A stretch of 64,000 bases of DNA from assembly GCF_047496725.1 (NCBI RefSeq), contig NW_027328667.1, forward strand, positions 1,706,001 to 1,770,000, given 5' to 3'. This DNA comes from Anoplolepis gracilipes. Lineage: Eukaryota > Arthropoda > Insecta > Hymenoptera > Formicidae. Positions 1 through 10,912 of this stretch are shown here, piece by piece (the stretch's first letter is position 1; every line of letters starts with the position of its first letter). The translations under genes and the position numbers were made by a program. Below the pieces are notes generated by a model that ran no database searches, had not been told where the DNA came from, and worked only from the letters and a program-made list of their open reading frames with translations.

Positions 1-184
1 GAAGGGTGGTACCAAAAAACCCCCCTGATTGGGGGGGCATACATATGGTTCCGCACGTGGATGGAGTGTCCTCTCCGACTGACTGCGGAGGTCTGATGGT
101 GAGAGAGAGGAATGTCAACTGTTATAGATAAAATAATCACTCCACTCTGTTTATCCATAATGTATATTTGCAATAAATAATTAC
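1..184. other. Unassigned left edge with GC hairpin
   Basis: No gene is visible. Positions 20-25 (six C) and 31-37 (seven G) form a short GC stem over a TGATT loop. The rest is mixed-composition sequence that looks transposon-derived but matches nothing I can name. It could belong to the outer arm of the Polinton, but no matching right arm exists in the window to confirm this. Confidence 0.3.
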
Positions 185-370
185 GTTCGCAACGTGTTAG
201 AGGGAGACGGTGCGATAGACGTTCGCAACGTGGTAGAGGGAGACGGTGCGATAGACGTTCGCAACGTGGTAGAGGGAGAAGGTGCTATAGGCGTTCGCAA
301 CGTGGTAGAGGGAGAAGGTGCTATAAGCGTTCGCAACGCGTTAGAGGGAGACGGTGCTATAGGCGTTCTA
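185..370. repeat. 36-bp minisatellite, about 5 copies
   Basis: A 36-bp unit beginning GTTCGCAACG is repeated head to tail at 185, 221, 257, 293 and 329 and then degenerates. Copies differ at only a few positions, such as GACGGTGCG versus GAAGGTGCT. Because 36 is a multiple of three, both strands stay open through the array, which gives spurious repetitive ORFs. There are no spacers, so it is a plain tandem array. Confidence 0.95.
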
Positions 371-1079
371 TATAGCGTAGGACAAGGAGAGTATGACGTG
401 GTGTGAGAAGGAAAGCGCTGTATGTGTATGACAAGGGAGTGCATGATGATAGGAAAAGGAGAGCATGATGGTAAGAAAAGGAGAGCATGATGGTAGGAAA
501 AGGAGATATGGGTGCGAGAGAAAAGAATAGAGAGGAAGAAGGATAGCGAGAAGGAGAGCGTGTTATGGGGTGCGAGAGAAAGAATAGAGAGGAAGGAAGA
601 TAGCGGAGGCGCGATAAGACGGAGGCTAAGGCGTACTCGAGAAAAAGATAATTTTTGTATGTTAATTTTTTTATAATATTAAATGTTATCTTATTATCTA
701 ATTATATCTAATACAGAGGAAGAAGGATAGGATAGATGATGAAGATGGATAAGTAATAAATATATATAAGTTTAACATAAATTTTTATTTAAAAAGTGTG
801 TATGTGTATACATATAAAGTGTGTGTGTGTGTGTGTTTTAAAATTAAAAAAGAATAGAAATTGTTATAGAAAATTAAAAAAATTAAAATAGTTATGTTTA
901 ATTATAAAAATATAGAAAAGAATTAAAATTATAGTAGAAAATTTTAAAAATTAGAAAAAATCTGTAGGGGCGAGGCGCCAGGGGAACTCGTCATAGCTGC
1001 GTCTGTAACAGAAATGAACATTTTTATTAGTACTTTAAAAATATTTTCTAAAATGATAAAAATTATAAATACTCACAAT
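371..1079. other. Purine-rich then AT-rich non-coding stretch
   Basis: From about 375 to 640 the plus strand is strongly purine-rich, with degenerate repeats of GGAAAAGGAGAGCATGATGG and GAGAGAAAGAATAGAGAGG type. From about 650 it becomes AT-rich with a short GT run near 820-835. No credible coding sequence is present. Confidence 0.7.
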
Positions 1080-1901
1080 CTATTCGGAGTCTCTCTCATC
1101 TGACGACCTGGAGTCCTCCTGCAGAGTTTCGGGGAGCCACGGTTCCTCTGTCTCCCACACCTCATACGGAAGCTCACCAAAGAGTTTCCGCAAACAAAGA
1201 CGATCCTCGTTAAACTGAGGAGTCACCTCCTCACACCTCCGGTTCTCGGGAGTGTCACCCCAAAGATCGTCACGCACCCATGCGTAACAATAATAGTTTT
1301 TTTTGGTTTTTACACATAAGTCCTCGGTGTATGTGCGACACTTACACAATAATAGTTTTTTGTAGTATTCACACAAGTCTTAAGTCATACAAATCGGACA
1401 CATATTGCAAGGTAACATTTGAAATAATGGAGTTCGACACTCGCTACAAAATAGTCCGAGAATTAATGCGTAAATAATAATTGAATGTTCCTGCACAGCA
1501 CGAATCTCATCAAATAGGTACGCTATTCTTATTAAACATGATGTGCAGAAGAATGTGCCATCTGCATAACAAAAATATATGCAGCACATCCTTGTTAGTT
1601 CATTATACGAATTAATTTCCGGTAAGTCCAAATCACGATAGATATTTTCCTCGAAAACATTTTCGTCACTCTCATAGTCACTGTCCGCTAAGCGTTGTAC
1701 TTCAATGTTCAAATCACCCTCTTCGTCAGAATTGTTCATATTATTATCACCATTATTTTCAATAACATCTAAACCGATATTTCCAATATTGGCATTATTG
1801 TCATCATCATCACTAGATAGTTCTAAGAGCGGCACTTCAATGTCCGAATCTTCTTCATCGGAAATGATCATTAAATAATCATCACCATTATTTTCATCCA
1901 T
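1080..1901 (-). pseudogene. Acidic, cysteine-cluster protein with an in-frame stop
   Basis: I do not recognise this family. The minus-strand frame opens at ATG 1901 with about 90 residues very rich in Asp, Glu and Asn. A cysteine cluster follows, with CxxC pairs and a CRTPL segment that resemble a zinc ribbon or RING-like fold. One TAA at 1380-1382 interrupts the frame. The same frame then continues without an ATG to 1080 and carries further CKC and DLC cysteine motifs. The lack of a start in the second half and the continuation of the cysteine pattern suggest one gene with a nonsense mutation. DNA at about 1288-1325 and 1346-1383 is a near-repeat, giving an internal protein duplication around DLC and KK residues. 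It lies next to another minus-strand gene on the left arm of the Polinton, so an accessory protein is possible. Confidence 0.5.
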
Positions 1902-2240
1902 ATTCGGAAGACACACGTGCAACGCACAGATTTACTCGCGACACGAGCACAATTCATAGATTTCCTCACGACACGAGCACGTAATAAGCTTCTTCTTAGA
2001 GTGTATAGGAAAAAACTAACCACGCGCCACGCGCATTTATCTCAAATATATACACGAGATCCCATATCTCATCTCTCTCTAAATAGAGTATCTCTTTCTA
2101 AACAGACTATGCATATGATCCTATGAGAGGTAAACGTCTTTGTTTGACTGAGACTAAGAGAGCGCGAGGAGGAGGAGGAAAAGTCGTAGAATAAAATAGT
2201 GTGAAGAGAAACATTAATGTTAATAATAATTTTTTATTTT
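1902..2240. other. Spacer between two left-arm genes
   Basis: This is about 340 bp between two minus-strand reading frames. It contains short near-repeats of a GATTTAC/CCTCACGACACGAGCA type at about 1930-1985 and pyrimidine-rich CATCTCTCTC tracts. It probably holds the promoter of the gene starting at 1901 and the 3' end of the gene ending at 2241. No further coding sequence is convincing. Confidence 0.4.
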
Positions 2241-2723
2241 TTATTTGTTACAAGTATCATAAAGTATATCATTTATAGCACACGCCAACAATTCGCAATC
2301 TACGAATGATCCGCTATCAAACGCGTCACTCTCGCGAATCGCTTTCACAGCATCATTTACATTAGTAATATTGTTACGTTGCAAAACGTTACAAAATTGT
2401 TTAAATTTTTCATTCACGAAATGTGTATTTTGACACAACCATGAATGCATATGATCGATACAATCTTCAAAATCGAATAAATGTAATAATGTTTGAGGTT
2501 GCATATGCAAAGACTTATTAGATAATGTTAATTTAATTATCCTCGATCCGTTTAATGCAATCATTTGGATAGATAGATCACAGATCCATAATGGTTGACT
2601 TTCAGTCGATTGTACATGTCGTTCAATGTCTGTACGTTTCTGCATCAATGAGTGCCAGAGTACGATAGGCAATACTAATCGATTACCTCGGTTGTCACCA
2701 AGTATCAATTCGACATACGACAT
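2241..2723 (-). CDS. Polinton left-arm protein of unknown function
   Basis: The 160-residue frame starts at ATG 2723 (MSYVELILGDNRGN); the frame can be extended upstream only with non-ATG codons. It is uninterrupted, soluble-looking, mixed alpha/beta, and has no transmembrane segment or obvious catalytic motif. A block of LTLSNKSLHMQPQTLLHLFD type in the middle is followed by a helical C-terminal half with several Cys and His. It lies upstream of, and opposite to, the polymerase gene, where insect Polintons often carry lineage-specific proteins. That placement is the only support for calling it a Polinton gene. Unlike most genes of this element it shows no break. Function is unknown. Confidence 0.6.
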   Translation of the reverse strand: MSYVELILGDNRGNRLVLPIVLWHSLMQKRTDIERHVQSTESQPLWICDLSIQMIALNGSRIIKLTLSNKSLHMQPQTLLHLFDFEDCIDHMHSWLCQNTHFVNEKFKQFCNVLQRNNITNVNDAVKAIRESDAFDSGSFVDCELLACAINDILYDTCNK

Positions 2724-3288
2724 AGCTCCAACGCTTATTCCAATCTCCAAATATTTGTAAGATGTCGGGGTTAAGATATACCTTCTCCTAAGTATGCAAA
2801 CCGCACGACGAGATGAAACGCTATATAAAATATTAAAATATATTAAAAAATAATATTTAGAAAATAATTTTTAGAAAATAATATTTAGAAAATAATTGAA
2901 ACTTACATTTTCTTTGATTGAATTTTACCGTTCTCAATCAGAATGTAAAAATTCATCTTGCTGGTTTCTTTTGTGGAGCACATTTTTTAGCACAACCTTA
3001 TGCACGGACAATTGATGCGATACTAAACTATTGAAAGTACTGCGATCAATTTGTAATATCGCAAAACGTAATGAAGAGGGGAGTATTTGTGACGTAATTT
3101 TGCAAGCGCCAATGTAAGGCTGCTAAAAATAATTAAAAATCGCGTCCCCACGTGCTTTCTCGAGCGCTGTGTGTGGCTGCCGTATGATGAAATCGATTCA
3201 AATGTATACGACGATTGAAATATTCGGTTACAAATGTATACGACAAAGCGAGAGATAATATTTTGGCTAAATGATAACATAAACAGAA

Positions 3289-3360
3289 CGTCGACAGTAC
3301 GGATGTTTGCGCTAAAGAATAACGCGTCGACAGTACGAATGTTTGCGCTAAAAAATAACG
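3289..3360. repeat. Tandem duplication, 2 x 36 bp
   Basis: The unit CGTCGACAGTACGGATGTTT... occurs at 3289-3324 and again at 3325-3360 with two or three differences. It lies just before the duplicated polymerase fragment. Confidence 0.9.
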
Positions 3361-3373
3361 TTTCGCATAGTAG

Positions 3374-3465
3374 GTGGGCATTATCATGTATATTTAATTT
3401 GATTATAAATAATAAATATAATCCTATGCGTACAGGATGTCATATCATATTACATTACCACGAAA
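3374..3465 (+). repeat. Partial upstream copy of polymerase-gene segment
   Basis: This 92-bp stretch closely matches 4246-4335 in the polymerase gene, with a handful of substitutions and a small indel. Both translate to a WALSxIxNLI...NKYNPMR type peptide. It is an old local duplication or the remnant of another Polinton copy. It has no function I can infer. Confidence 0.85.
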
Positions 3466-3640
3466 TATGTGTGAGATAAAGAGACGTGATATTATAGAAA
3501 TAACGGATATTTACACGAAAGAATAACGTTTTCGCAATGTGAAAAGAATATAACGATTAGATATAAATCAGAACAGAGAGTCACATCTCGCCATTATTGT
3601 CAAAGCTTGCACGAGTGTACCTTATATGGCTTTAAAACCT

Positions 3641-3686
3641 GCGTTAAAACCTGCTCCATTTAAAAAAATGGAGCAGGTTTTAACGC
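3641..3686. repeat. Perfect 21-bp stem hairpin at polymerase 5' end
   Basis: Arms 3641-3661 and 3666-3686 are perfect reverse complements around an AAAA loop. The hairpin straddles two in-frame ATGs of the polymerase reading frame (3626 and 3670). It could simply be a slipped inverted duplication, or it could affect translation start choice. Confidence 0.9.
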
Positions 3687-4738
3687 ATCAATCCACCTTG
3701 ATAAATTCGGTGGAGGAGTACTTTGCGTGGGAGGTGCGATGCGATGATTATATCAAGTCGTTGGAAGAGCAGAGTCGAATTAAACGACCGCGAATATCGA
3801 TCGGATATCGACAATTGTTGATCGCAAAGATCGCGCGACTCGAAGGACTGAAAAATGCGTTGCGCAAACGTTTCGTACACGCGGGTGCCGGACACAGCGC
3901 GCATCAAGCTGCACTATTTTGGCGAGAAATTGATACAACGTTCGAGAACCGTATATCGACTGGTGCGATAATCAATATCAATTATATCGAACCTCGCCAG
4001 TTTCTCGAAGATGCGAGTGATATCGTGCTCGAACATGTGCGAGACGCTATCGAAACACACTGCAGTGCGAAAGTGAATACTGTGTTTAACGGTGAGTTTG
4101 TGGCGGGTGAAAAACACGACAATAAAAGTGTAAGTACAAAAAACTGTGAACTATTTCGTACATCTGATTTACGCGAATGGTACGAGCAACGTGTTATCGA
4201 GCCCACTTTAGCATCTCTCGAAGAATTTCAAGAACGTGATAGTGGGTGGGCATTATCGCGTATACTTAATTTGATTGTAAATATAAATAAATATAATCCT
4301 ATGCGTGCGGGATGTCATATTATATTACCGCGAAAGATAATGATGAAGCGAGCGGTAGTTAACGTGCGATCCAAAGAATGCATGTTTTGCATGGGCAGTG
4401 ACTGCTGCTATGTATCTCGCTGAAAGAAGGGTTGAACGAGAATTATCGTACCCGCGTTACACGGATGTGCTAAATCTTCGAGACATTGAGTTTCCAGTGG
4501 CTCTTAATCAAATTAAAAAGTTTGAAATTAACAACAATATTTCAATCAATGTGTATACCATTGAAAACGAAAATATTGTTCCTATTCATCTTTTGGAGCA
4601 AAAGAGGGACAAGCACGCCAATTTTCTCTACATTCAAGATGCGCAAGATATCGGACATTTCGCGTGGATCAAGAATTTATCCCGGCTCGTGAGTTCGCAA
4701 CTCAATAAACACAATGGACAAAAATATATCTGCGATCG

Positions 4739-4844
4739 GTATGTATATTTAATATTATTGACTTTTTTCAAAATAAATATATAATTATTATTTCTATTTT
4801 TTATAGATGTTAAAATATATATAATTATTATTTCTTTTTTATAG
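4739..4844 (+). other. Putative spliceosomal intron in polymerase gene
   Basis: The polymerase reading frame is contiguous only if 4739-4844 is removed. The segment starts GTATGT and ends TTTTTTATAG, the flanking codons join in phase, and both sides are typical polymerase sequence. Inside it, a stretch ending in TATAGATGT is tandemly duplicated, giving an earlier acceptor at 4806 that would lead directly into a stop. Confidence 0.75.
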
Positions 4845-5639
4845 ATGTCTACATTATTTTTATTCGAATGAGAAACTACAGTCACATACTGTAGACTGCG
4901 GGAAGATGAATGACTGTGCTATTCGATTACCGAGCGATAAAGATAAGTGGCTCGCTTTTAACAACTATAACAGGAAGGAGCAGGTTCCTTTCGTCGTGTA
5001 TGCCGACCTGGAATGTGTTTTGAGAAAGACGGACAAAGAAGAAGCAGAAAAAAATGTATACCAGCATCATCAAGTGTTTAGTATCGCTTATTATGTACAT
5101 TGCTCGTACGATAATTCGTTGTCCGCGTATCATTCTCGTCGCAAAGCCAATTGCGTTGCATGGTTTGCTGAAGAATTAAAAAATTTAGCAACGCGCGTGA
5201 AAACAATTTTATCTACAAATTTTCTCATGATAAATTTGACGCGTGAAAAATTGGAAAAGTTTAACAGTGCTACTCAATGTCATATATGTGAGAAACCATT
5301 CGTGGAAGACGATACGCGCGTACACGATCATTGCCACCTCACTGGGCGGTACAGAGGTCCCGTGCATTCAAATTGCAATCTAAATTATAAGGAATCCTTT
5401 TATATTCCAATTATTTTCCACAATTTATCCGGTTACGATTCACATTTTATAATCGAGGAAATAGCCACAGCGTACGAAGGAAGAATCGATCTACTTCCGA
5501 TAACTAAAGAAAAATACATTTCATTTACGAAAGATGTTAAACTTACGGAAGACAATTCGCGAAATCACATTAAATTACGTTTCATCGATTCTTTTAAATT
5601 TCTCACAACAACCCATACAGCACGGAAATGTTGCAGAAA

Positions 5640-5855
5640 CATTGCATAGATATTACACTAAAACATTGTAATATTGCATAGAAGTTGCGAAATATTGCTG
5701 CAAGATTGCTGCAAGATTGCTGCAACGGTAAAATGTCCACTTTAGAAATGTTACTGTATAATATTGTAGCAATATTGCAGTAAAATATATATGCAATATT
5801 ATTATATAATATTGTAGCAATATTACAGTAAAATATATATGCAATATTATTACAA
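5640..5855. repeat. Left subterminal repeats of CACTA-like element
   Basis: Several copies of ATTGCTGCAAG occur at about 5695-5727. A roughly 48-bp duplication of a TATAATATTGTAGCAATATT unit follows at about 5757-5851. Motifs of this type are commonly bound by the transposase in CACTA elements; the role here is inferred. Confidence 0.75.
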
Positions 5856-5936
5856 GGCTATTCAAAATAATTCATCCAATTTTAAATGATTGTATTTTGT
5901 AATTTAACAAATGTAAAGTAATGAGTAACTTTTATA

Positions 5937-6062
5937 TATATATATATATATATACATATACACACACACACATATATATATATATGACTTAATAATTAAT
6001 TTGCATTCGTTAAATTACAAAATAATACATCAGTCATTTGAAATTGAATGAATTATTTTGAA

Positions 6063-6098
<36 letters not shown>

Positions 6099-6182
6099 CG
6101 CGCGTGGTGCGTGCGCGCGTGTGTGCGTGCGTGCGCGCGTGGTGCGTGCGCGCGTGTGTGCGTACGTGCGTGCGTGCGTGTG
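5937..6182. repeat. TA, CA and GT/GC microsatellites
   Basis: A (TA)n run lies at about 5937-5954, a short CA/TA run follows, and a long GT tract grading into GTGCGTGCGCGCGT occurs at 6064-6182. No coding potential. Confidence 0.9.
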
Positions 6183-6567
6183 TTACAAATATATTATACG
6201 TGTATATATAATAATATTATTATATAAATAAATGTTTTTTATTTGTTATTCCTTTATAAGATTATATTATTAATTTTACCAAAATACATAGTTATTAACG
6301 TTATAACGTTATGCTATACGTTATGCTATACATATAAAACAATTATGTCTTTGGTATCCAAGACAGATATACTAACTTTTACAAAAATTATATTGTGGAC
6401 ATCTGTCTTTTAAAACAAAAAATAAAATATAAAAAACGAATATACTATGCATGTGTCATAATAAATCACAGACTAAAGAATTACAAATAAACATCATGAA
6501 AATAATAATATAAAATGCAACTTTACGTATAGTGTATATTAATTATGTATATAATGGATATATATTC

Positions 6568-8443
6568 TTATTTTTCTGTTTCTTCAACTTTTTCTCTTGC
6601 AATTCTTACAGTGGCTTGGGCAAGCCACTTTGATGCATACTTTGCAATGTCGCTATCTGTAATATCTTTATGCAACATATGGACAGCTTCTGTAATACAT
6701 AGAGGTATATTATTTAATATATATATATTTTAAATTAATTTTGTATTAATGTAAATCTAAAATTTGTCAGATTTTTTTAAATTAAATAAAATTAATGTTA
6801 AATGATATATAAAAATGACACTTACGGATGACAACTTTTGAAAGTTTTAAATCTTTAAAGCTTCGTTTATTTTTTTTCCCAGCCCAACTAAAATGTTTGG
6901 CTACATTATCGGTTAATACTTTTTTAAATATATTTCGTATTATAATATTTGCCGTATTTCCACCAACGAGTTTTAAAAAATGTAGCTGAAAGAAATAGTC
7001 AAGTTTTCAAATAATATCATACAATTGTTATCAAATAATACCATATTACCAAATAATACTAAAACATACTATTAACAACATAATATTATAATTTCCCCTT
7101 CACTTTAATTTTTTTAATTCAACTTTATAATGCACATATAGTATTATAAATAGTAAATACTAATTTAGGAAAACTTTGTATATGTCATACGTACCACATT
7201 GTCCTGAAATTTTCTTTCTTCCAGTTTTTCTTTGAAGGATATTAAATCAAACATTGTACATATCGGAAATAGATTATCGATTTCTGGGTTATTGCAAAAT
7301 TCATAAGATTTCTCCTGTGATATACCCATAACTCTGTTTCAATATTATTCAATTGATATAATATTGAAAATTTTGTTTAATTTCCACAGGATATTTTTCT
7401 TAAAATCTGAATCTAAAATAAATACACATTATTTAGTTAATAAAATTATTGTATATCTGCATCTCGATAACTGAATTGATCTACAGTGTATCTGAATTTT
7501 CTTGTTGAATGACCTCTAAACATATTCTACATCTAAATATATATACAAGTTTGTCGATTTAAACGCGAAACACCCTGCATATTTCTTAGTATGTATATAA
7601 CATATAAAAAAATAATTATTTTCACAACTTACCATAAGTATCATCAAGATGTTCATTATTAGTAGGATTTTGTGTATAACGTGTTACATTACTTATTGTA
7701 ATGTCATTATATGAGTCTAAAAATTAAAGTATAAATATTATTTAACAAATATCATATATCGTGCAAATATACATCATATTTAATAAATTATATATGTATA
7801 CTTACCATTACTGTTTACTGTATTAAAGGAAGTGTTATCGCATAATACATTTATCGTATTTTGTTTAGATGTGCTTGGTAACTGATAATTTTCGATTGAA
7901 ACAAACTGACGTTTTTGCGAAAGAGCAGGCAGGATTTTATTTTGTGGGACATTATTTTCTTTCTCTTTAACAGAAGATAAATCTGAATCATCTGAATCTT
8001 CAGAACTAGATACATATTTTCTTGCTGCTTTTTGACGTCTTCTGTTTTTTCTTTCTTGTTCTCGTTTTTGTAATTCACTTGATGATACAGGAGTATCTAC
8101 ATTGGATGTATCCTCTGCTAGCTTTAATTTCTTTAAGCCTTCTTCATACGTATCTAAATTATTAAAAATAAAATAAAATGATATAAAAGTTACATATAAT
8201 AAAAAAATTTATGTATTGCATTATTCATTTACCTGTAAAGCCAATAACTTTTTTAATTGGTAACTCATCCCAATCAGATTTTTCTTTTGGCATCTCTTTT
8301 TTTATAATAGCCTTATTAATACGTAATTTAGTTTTAAAATGGCTAGGTCAAATGGTTGACAAAGTAGCTGCATTATACCATATTGAAGATATAACTTGCA
8401 GCCCATCTTGAAATTCCACAATTACAAATCTGGCGGTACTCAT
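6568..8443 (-). CDS. DUF4806-like protein of the transposon, six exons
   Basis: Six minus-strand segments join in phase with GT-AG borders: 8443-8233, 8153-7806, 7716-7633, 7412-7195, 6985-6826 and 6689-6568 (TAA). The N-terminus, MSTARFVIVEFQDG, resembles the usual start of arthropod DUF4806 proteins. A basic, Ser/Glu-rich middle (RRRQKAARKYVSSSEDSDDS) follows. The C-terminal exons carry the DUF4806 core (LKLVGGNTANIIIRNIF, then WAGKKNKRSFKDL). There is one in-frame stop near 8350 in exon 1, and exon 4 needs a frameshift near 7330-7380, so this copy is probably inactive. It lies downstream of the transposase in the same orientation. I infer it is the element's second gene, perhaps a DNA-binding accessory like plant TnpA, but that role is not shown. 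Confidence 0.72.
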
Positions 8444-8636
8444 TTCTTATTTATGGGTATTCCATGTACGCAATTGTAAATATGCCTTCTTTTGTTTTAA
8501 GAAAAATCTATTATAGCGTTTTCCAGCGGTACGGATTAATCCAACCCGGGTTCCGGGTTTTCTAGTCACATCAGTCATTCCATTTTTCTGGAAAATGATT
8601 CTACCACTCGAAAACGCTATTAGATAACGCACGAAA

Positions 8637-10758
8637 TTATATTTGATGATTCAGAGGAAATATTGCAAACGTATTTCGATCATTCCCATAAGGAATTTTC
8701 CATGTTTTGCACAATAAATCAGTAATTGGACAAAAGATAATTTTATCATGATCTAGTTTTACTACTTTAATATTAAAATCATTGGATGAACATGGTAATG
8801 TATAGACTTCTTTTACATACTTAAGTTTCTTTCCAATAAGAAAAATGTCCTTATTCTTTTTTTGCACTATGTTCAGAACCAAAATACATGTACCATTTCT
8901 TAATAAACAACAATTATTGCAACTTTTGCAATTTATATTAAATTTTTCATTTGATATCATTTGATATTGAAACTGGACATCAAAAATATCAGGTATCGGA
9001 CCATTGTTATGTAAAAATTTACATGAATATGCCTCATTATTGCTATTGTGTTCTGAACGTAAAATATTACAGTTATCAATTTCATGATATCTTTTAAATA
9101 ATTGTTGTAATGGTTTCTCATTTTTTCGTAATCGTCTTTTAATAAATGACATATAGTTTTCAAAGCGAAAAGCGCTGAAGTTGTCCAAAGAACCAAATAA
9201 TCTTACATCATTACATATATGTAGAAGATTATGTACGTTATGCGAAACATATTGTTTGCCGTATAGTATTTCAAACGATTTAACAAAATGATCCAATAAA
9301 GCTTCCGCAAAATTTATTAATTCTTTATTTTGACATAAATGTTGACGTATTAGAATTGTTATAGCTACATGTAGTGTCAAAAAGTGAATATATATCTCTC
9401 GTTTTAATACGTATTTTAATACAATAGGACCCGTATATAATAAAAAATTTCTAAACTCAACAGCTTTCCAGTGTTTAACTTCTTTTATTGATCTGGGTTT
9501 TCTAACAAAATCATTTGGCATAGTATTTCTAAATAACATCAACAAATGTGATATTTTGTTAATAGATCTTGTATTTAAACGGACAGAATATGGGCCTTTC
9601 ATCCATAGAATTATCATTTTTTTACAACTCCTAAACATATAAGGTGCATATAGTCTAATGGTGTATTAGTTAAAGGTAAAAATTCTGGAACATTATTTAA
9701 AATAGAATGACTAATCTGAAAATTTTTATATGCATTAATGCCAAATAATTCGTCTTTTCTTAAAGGATAAGTTTTATCATTTGGAAAACAAATTCTATTC
9801 TTTACATATTTTCCTTTAATTAAACATTTAATGCAACTATAAAAACCAGTGTGTCCTTTTATACATAAAACAAAAGATTTTGCAGGTGCATCACATATTA
9901 AAGCAAATAATCTAATTGTGATTATATTTCCAGCATGATTATAACCATTATTAATTCAAATAATTAAGTCGTCGACAAGAGGTTGCAAAAAAACATTAGG
10001 ATCAGTAGGTTTTTGGAGACCGAAATAAGTACCAACAAGATACACTGCCATATTGATCGTATTAGAACATAAAATTGTCCATAAAGATACTTGCGATGAT
10101 TTTGCTAATGGAAGCCCATCAATATTTATAGTTAAATTAATAGAAGTACTATAATTTTTTGAGAGCATTTTTTTAATAATATCTTTGAAACCTAAATGAA
10201 AATATTCTCCTTCACACATTTTAAAAACATTAGTTACTCTTGGAGTTTGTAATAGTGTCCGTATATCTGCAGGTATATTATACGATGTATATCGCCGAAA
10301 AATATGTAATAAATCATTACATGCGTTTTGAGTAATATTATGGGATACTGCCCATGTAGCTATAGCATTTCTTAATTCGTTTTCATCATTATTATCATAT
10401 TCAATATTGTTTTATCATTGATAATGCAGTTTTGATAGTTAGAGCTGTTTGCTATATTATTATTACTATATTGAAAATTATTGTGATCCTCTGAGAGTGT
10501 ACATTCAATAAATACTTTCTTATCATTAGTATCATGCGAATTAGAAATATCAATATTATCATCATTTAAATCTAAATTAGAACAATTCTTAGAAAAAATA
10601 TTTGTAGAATCATAATTTGAAACATATTCAGAACACCCTGCAATATCTACATTAGTATTATTTGAAATAATTCGCCTAGCATGACGTTTAGAAATAAGTT
10701 TTTTTTGTATGTTATTCATATTTCCCAATAAACAATAATTGCATAAATACAATATCAT
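8637..10758 (-). pseudogene. EnSpm/CACTA-type transposase
   Basis: Read on the minus strand from 10,758 to 8,637. An Asn/Ser-rich N-terminus is followed by a stop near 10,390, then the segment with NIDGLPLAKSS and VGTYFGLQKPTDPN (10,219-9,956). After another stop come a cysteine-containing stretch (CDAPAKSFVLCIKGHTGFYSC) and DYMHLICLGVVKK (about 9,650). A frameshift leads into the long C-terminal frame 9,638-8,637, which contains KHWKAVEFRNFLLY and HNVHNLLHICNDVRLFG. These blocks occur in this order in animal EnSpm-like transposases. The lesions number only three or four in about 2 kb, which suggests a fairly young insertion. Confidence 0.85.
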
Positions 10759-10853
10759 ACTGCAAAAAAAATGTATTATTGTTAAGCAGGTAATATAATA
10801 AGAAACCTAACAAATTTAATAAATATACATTTGTGCAAATTAATCACTTATTT

Positions 10854-10912
<59 letters not shown>

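Larger units (their letters stand above)
2724..3625. other. Non-coding left-arm region before polymerase
   Basis: This is AT-rich sequence without a credible gene. It holds two short repeat structures listed separately: a tandem 36-bp duplication and a copy of a polymerase-gene segment. A TATAAA at 3562-3567 sits about 60 bp upstream of the first polymerase ATG at 3626 and could be its core promoter. I did not find a clear initiator at the expected distance. Confidence 0.45.

Noticed and set aside
185..370. CRISPR-like array (36-bp repeats)
   Set aside because: Repeats are directly adjacent with no spacers, and the DNA is eukaryotic.
181..444. Overlapping repetitive ORFs on both strands
   Set aside because: They arise because a 36-bp tandem unit is divisible by three; no start context or domain.
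1080..1901. Programmed stop-codon readthrough or selenoprotein
   Set aside because: The codon is TAA, no readthrough context is evident, and many neighbouring genes carry random nonsense or frameshift lesions.
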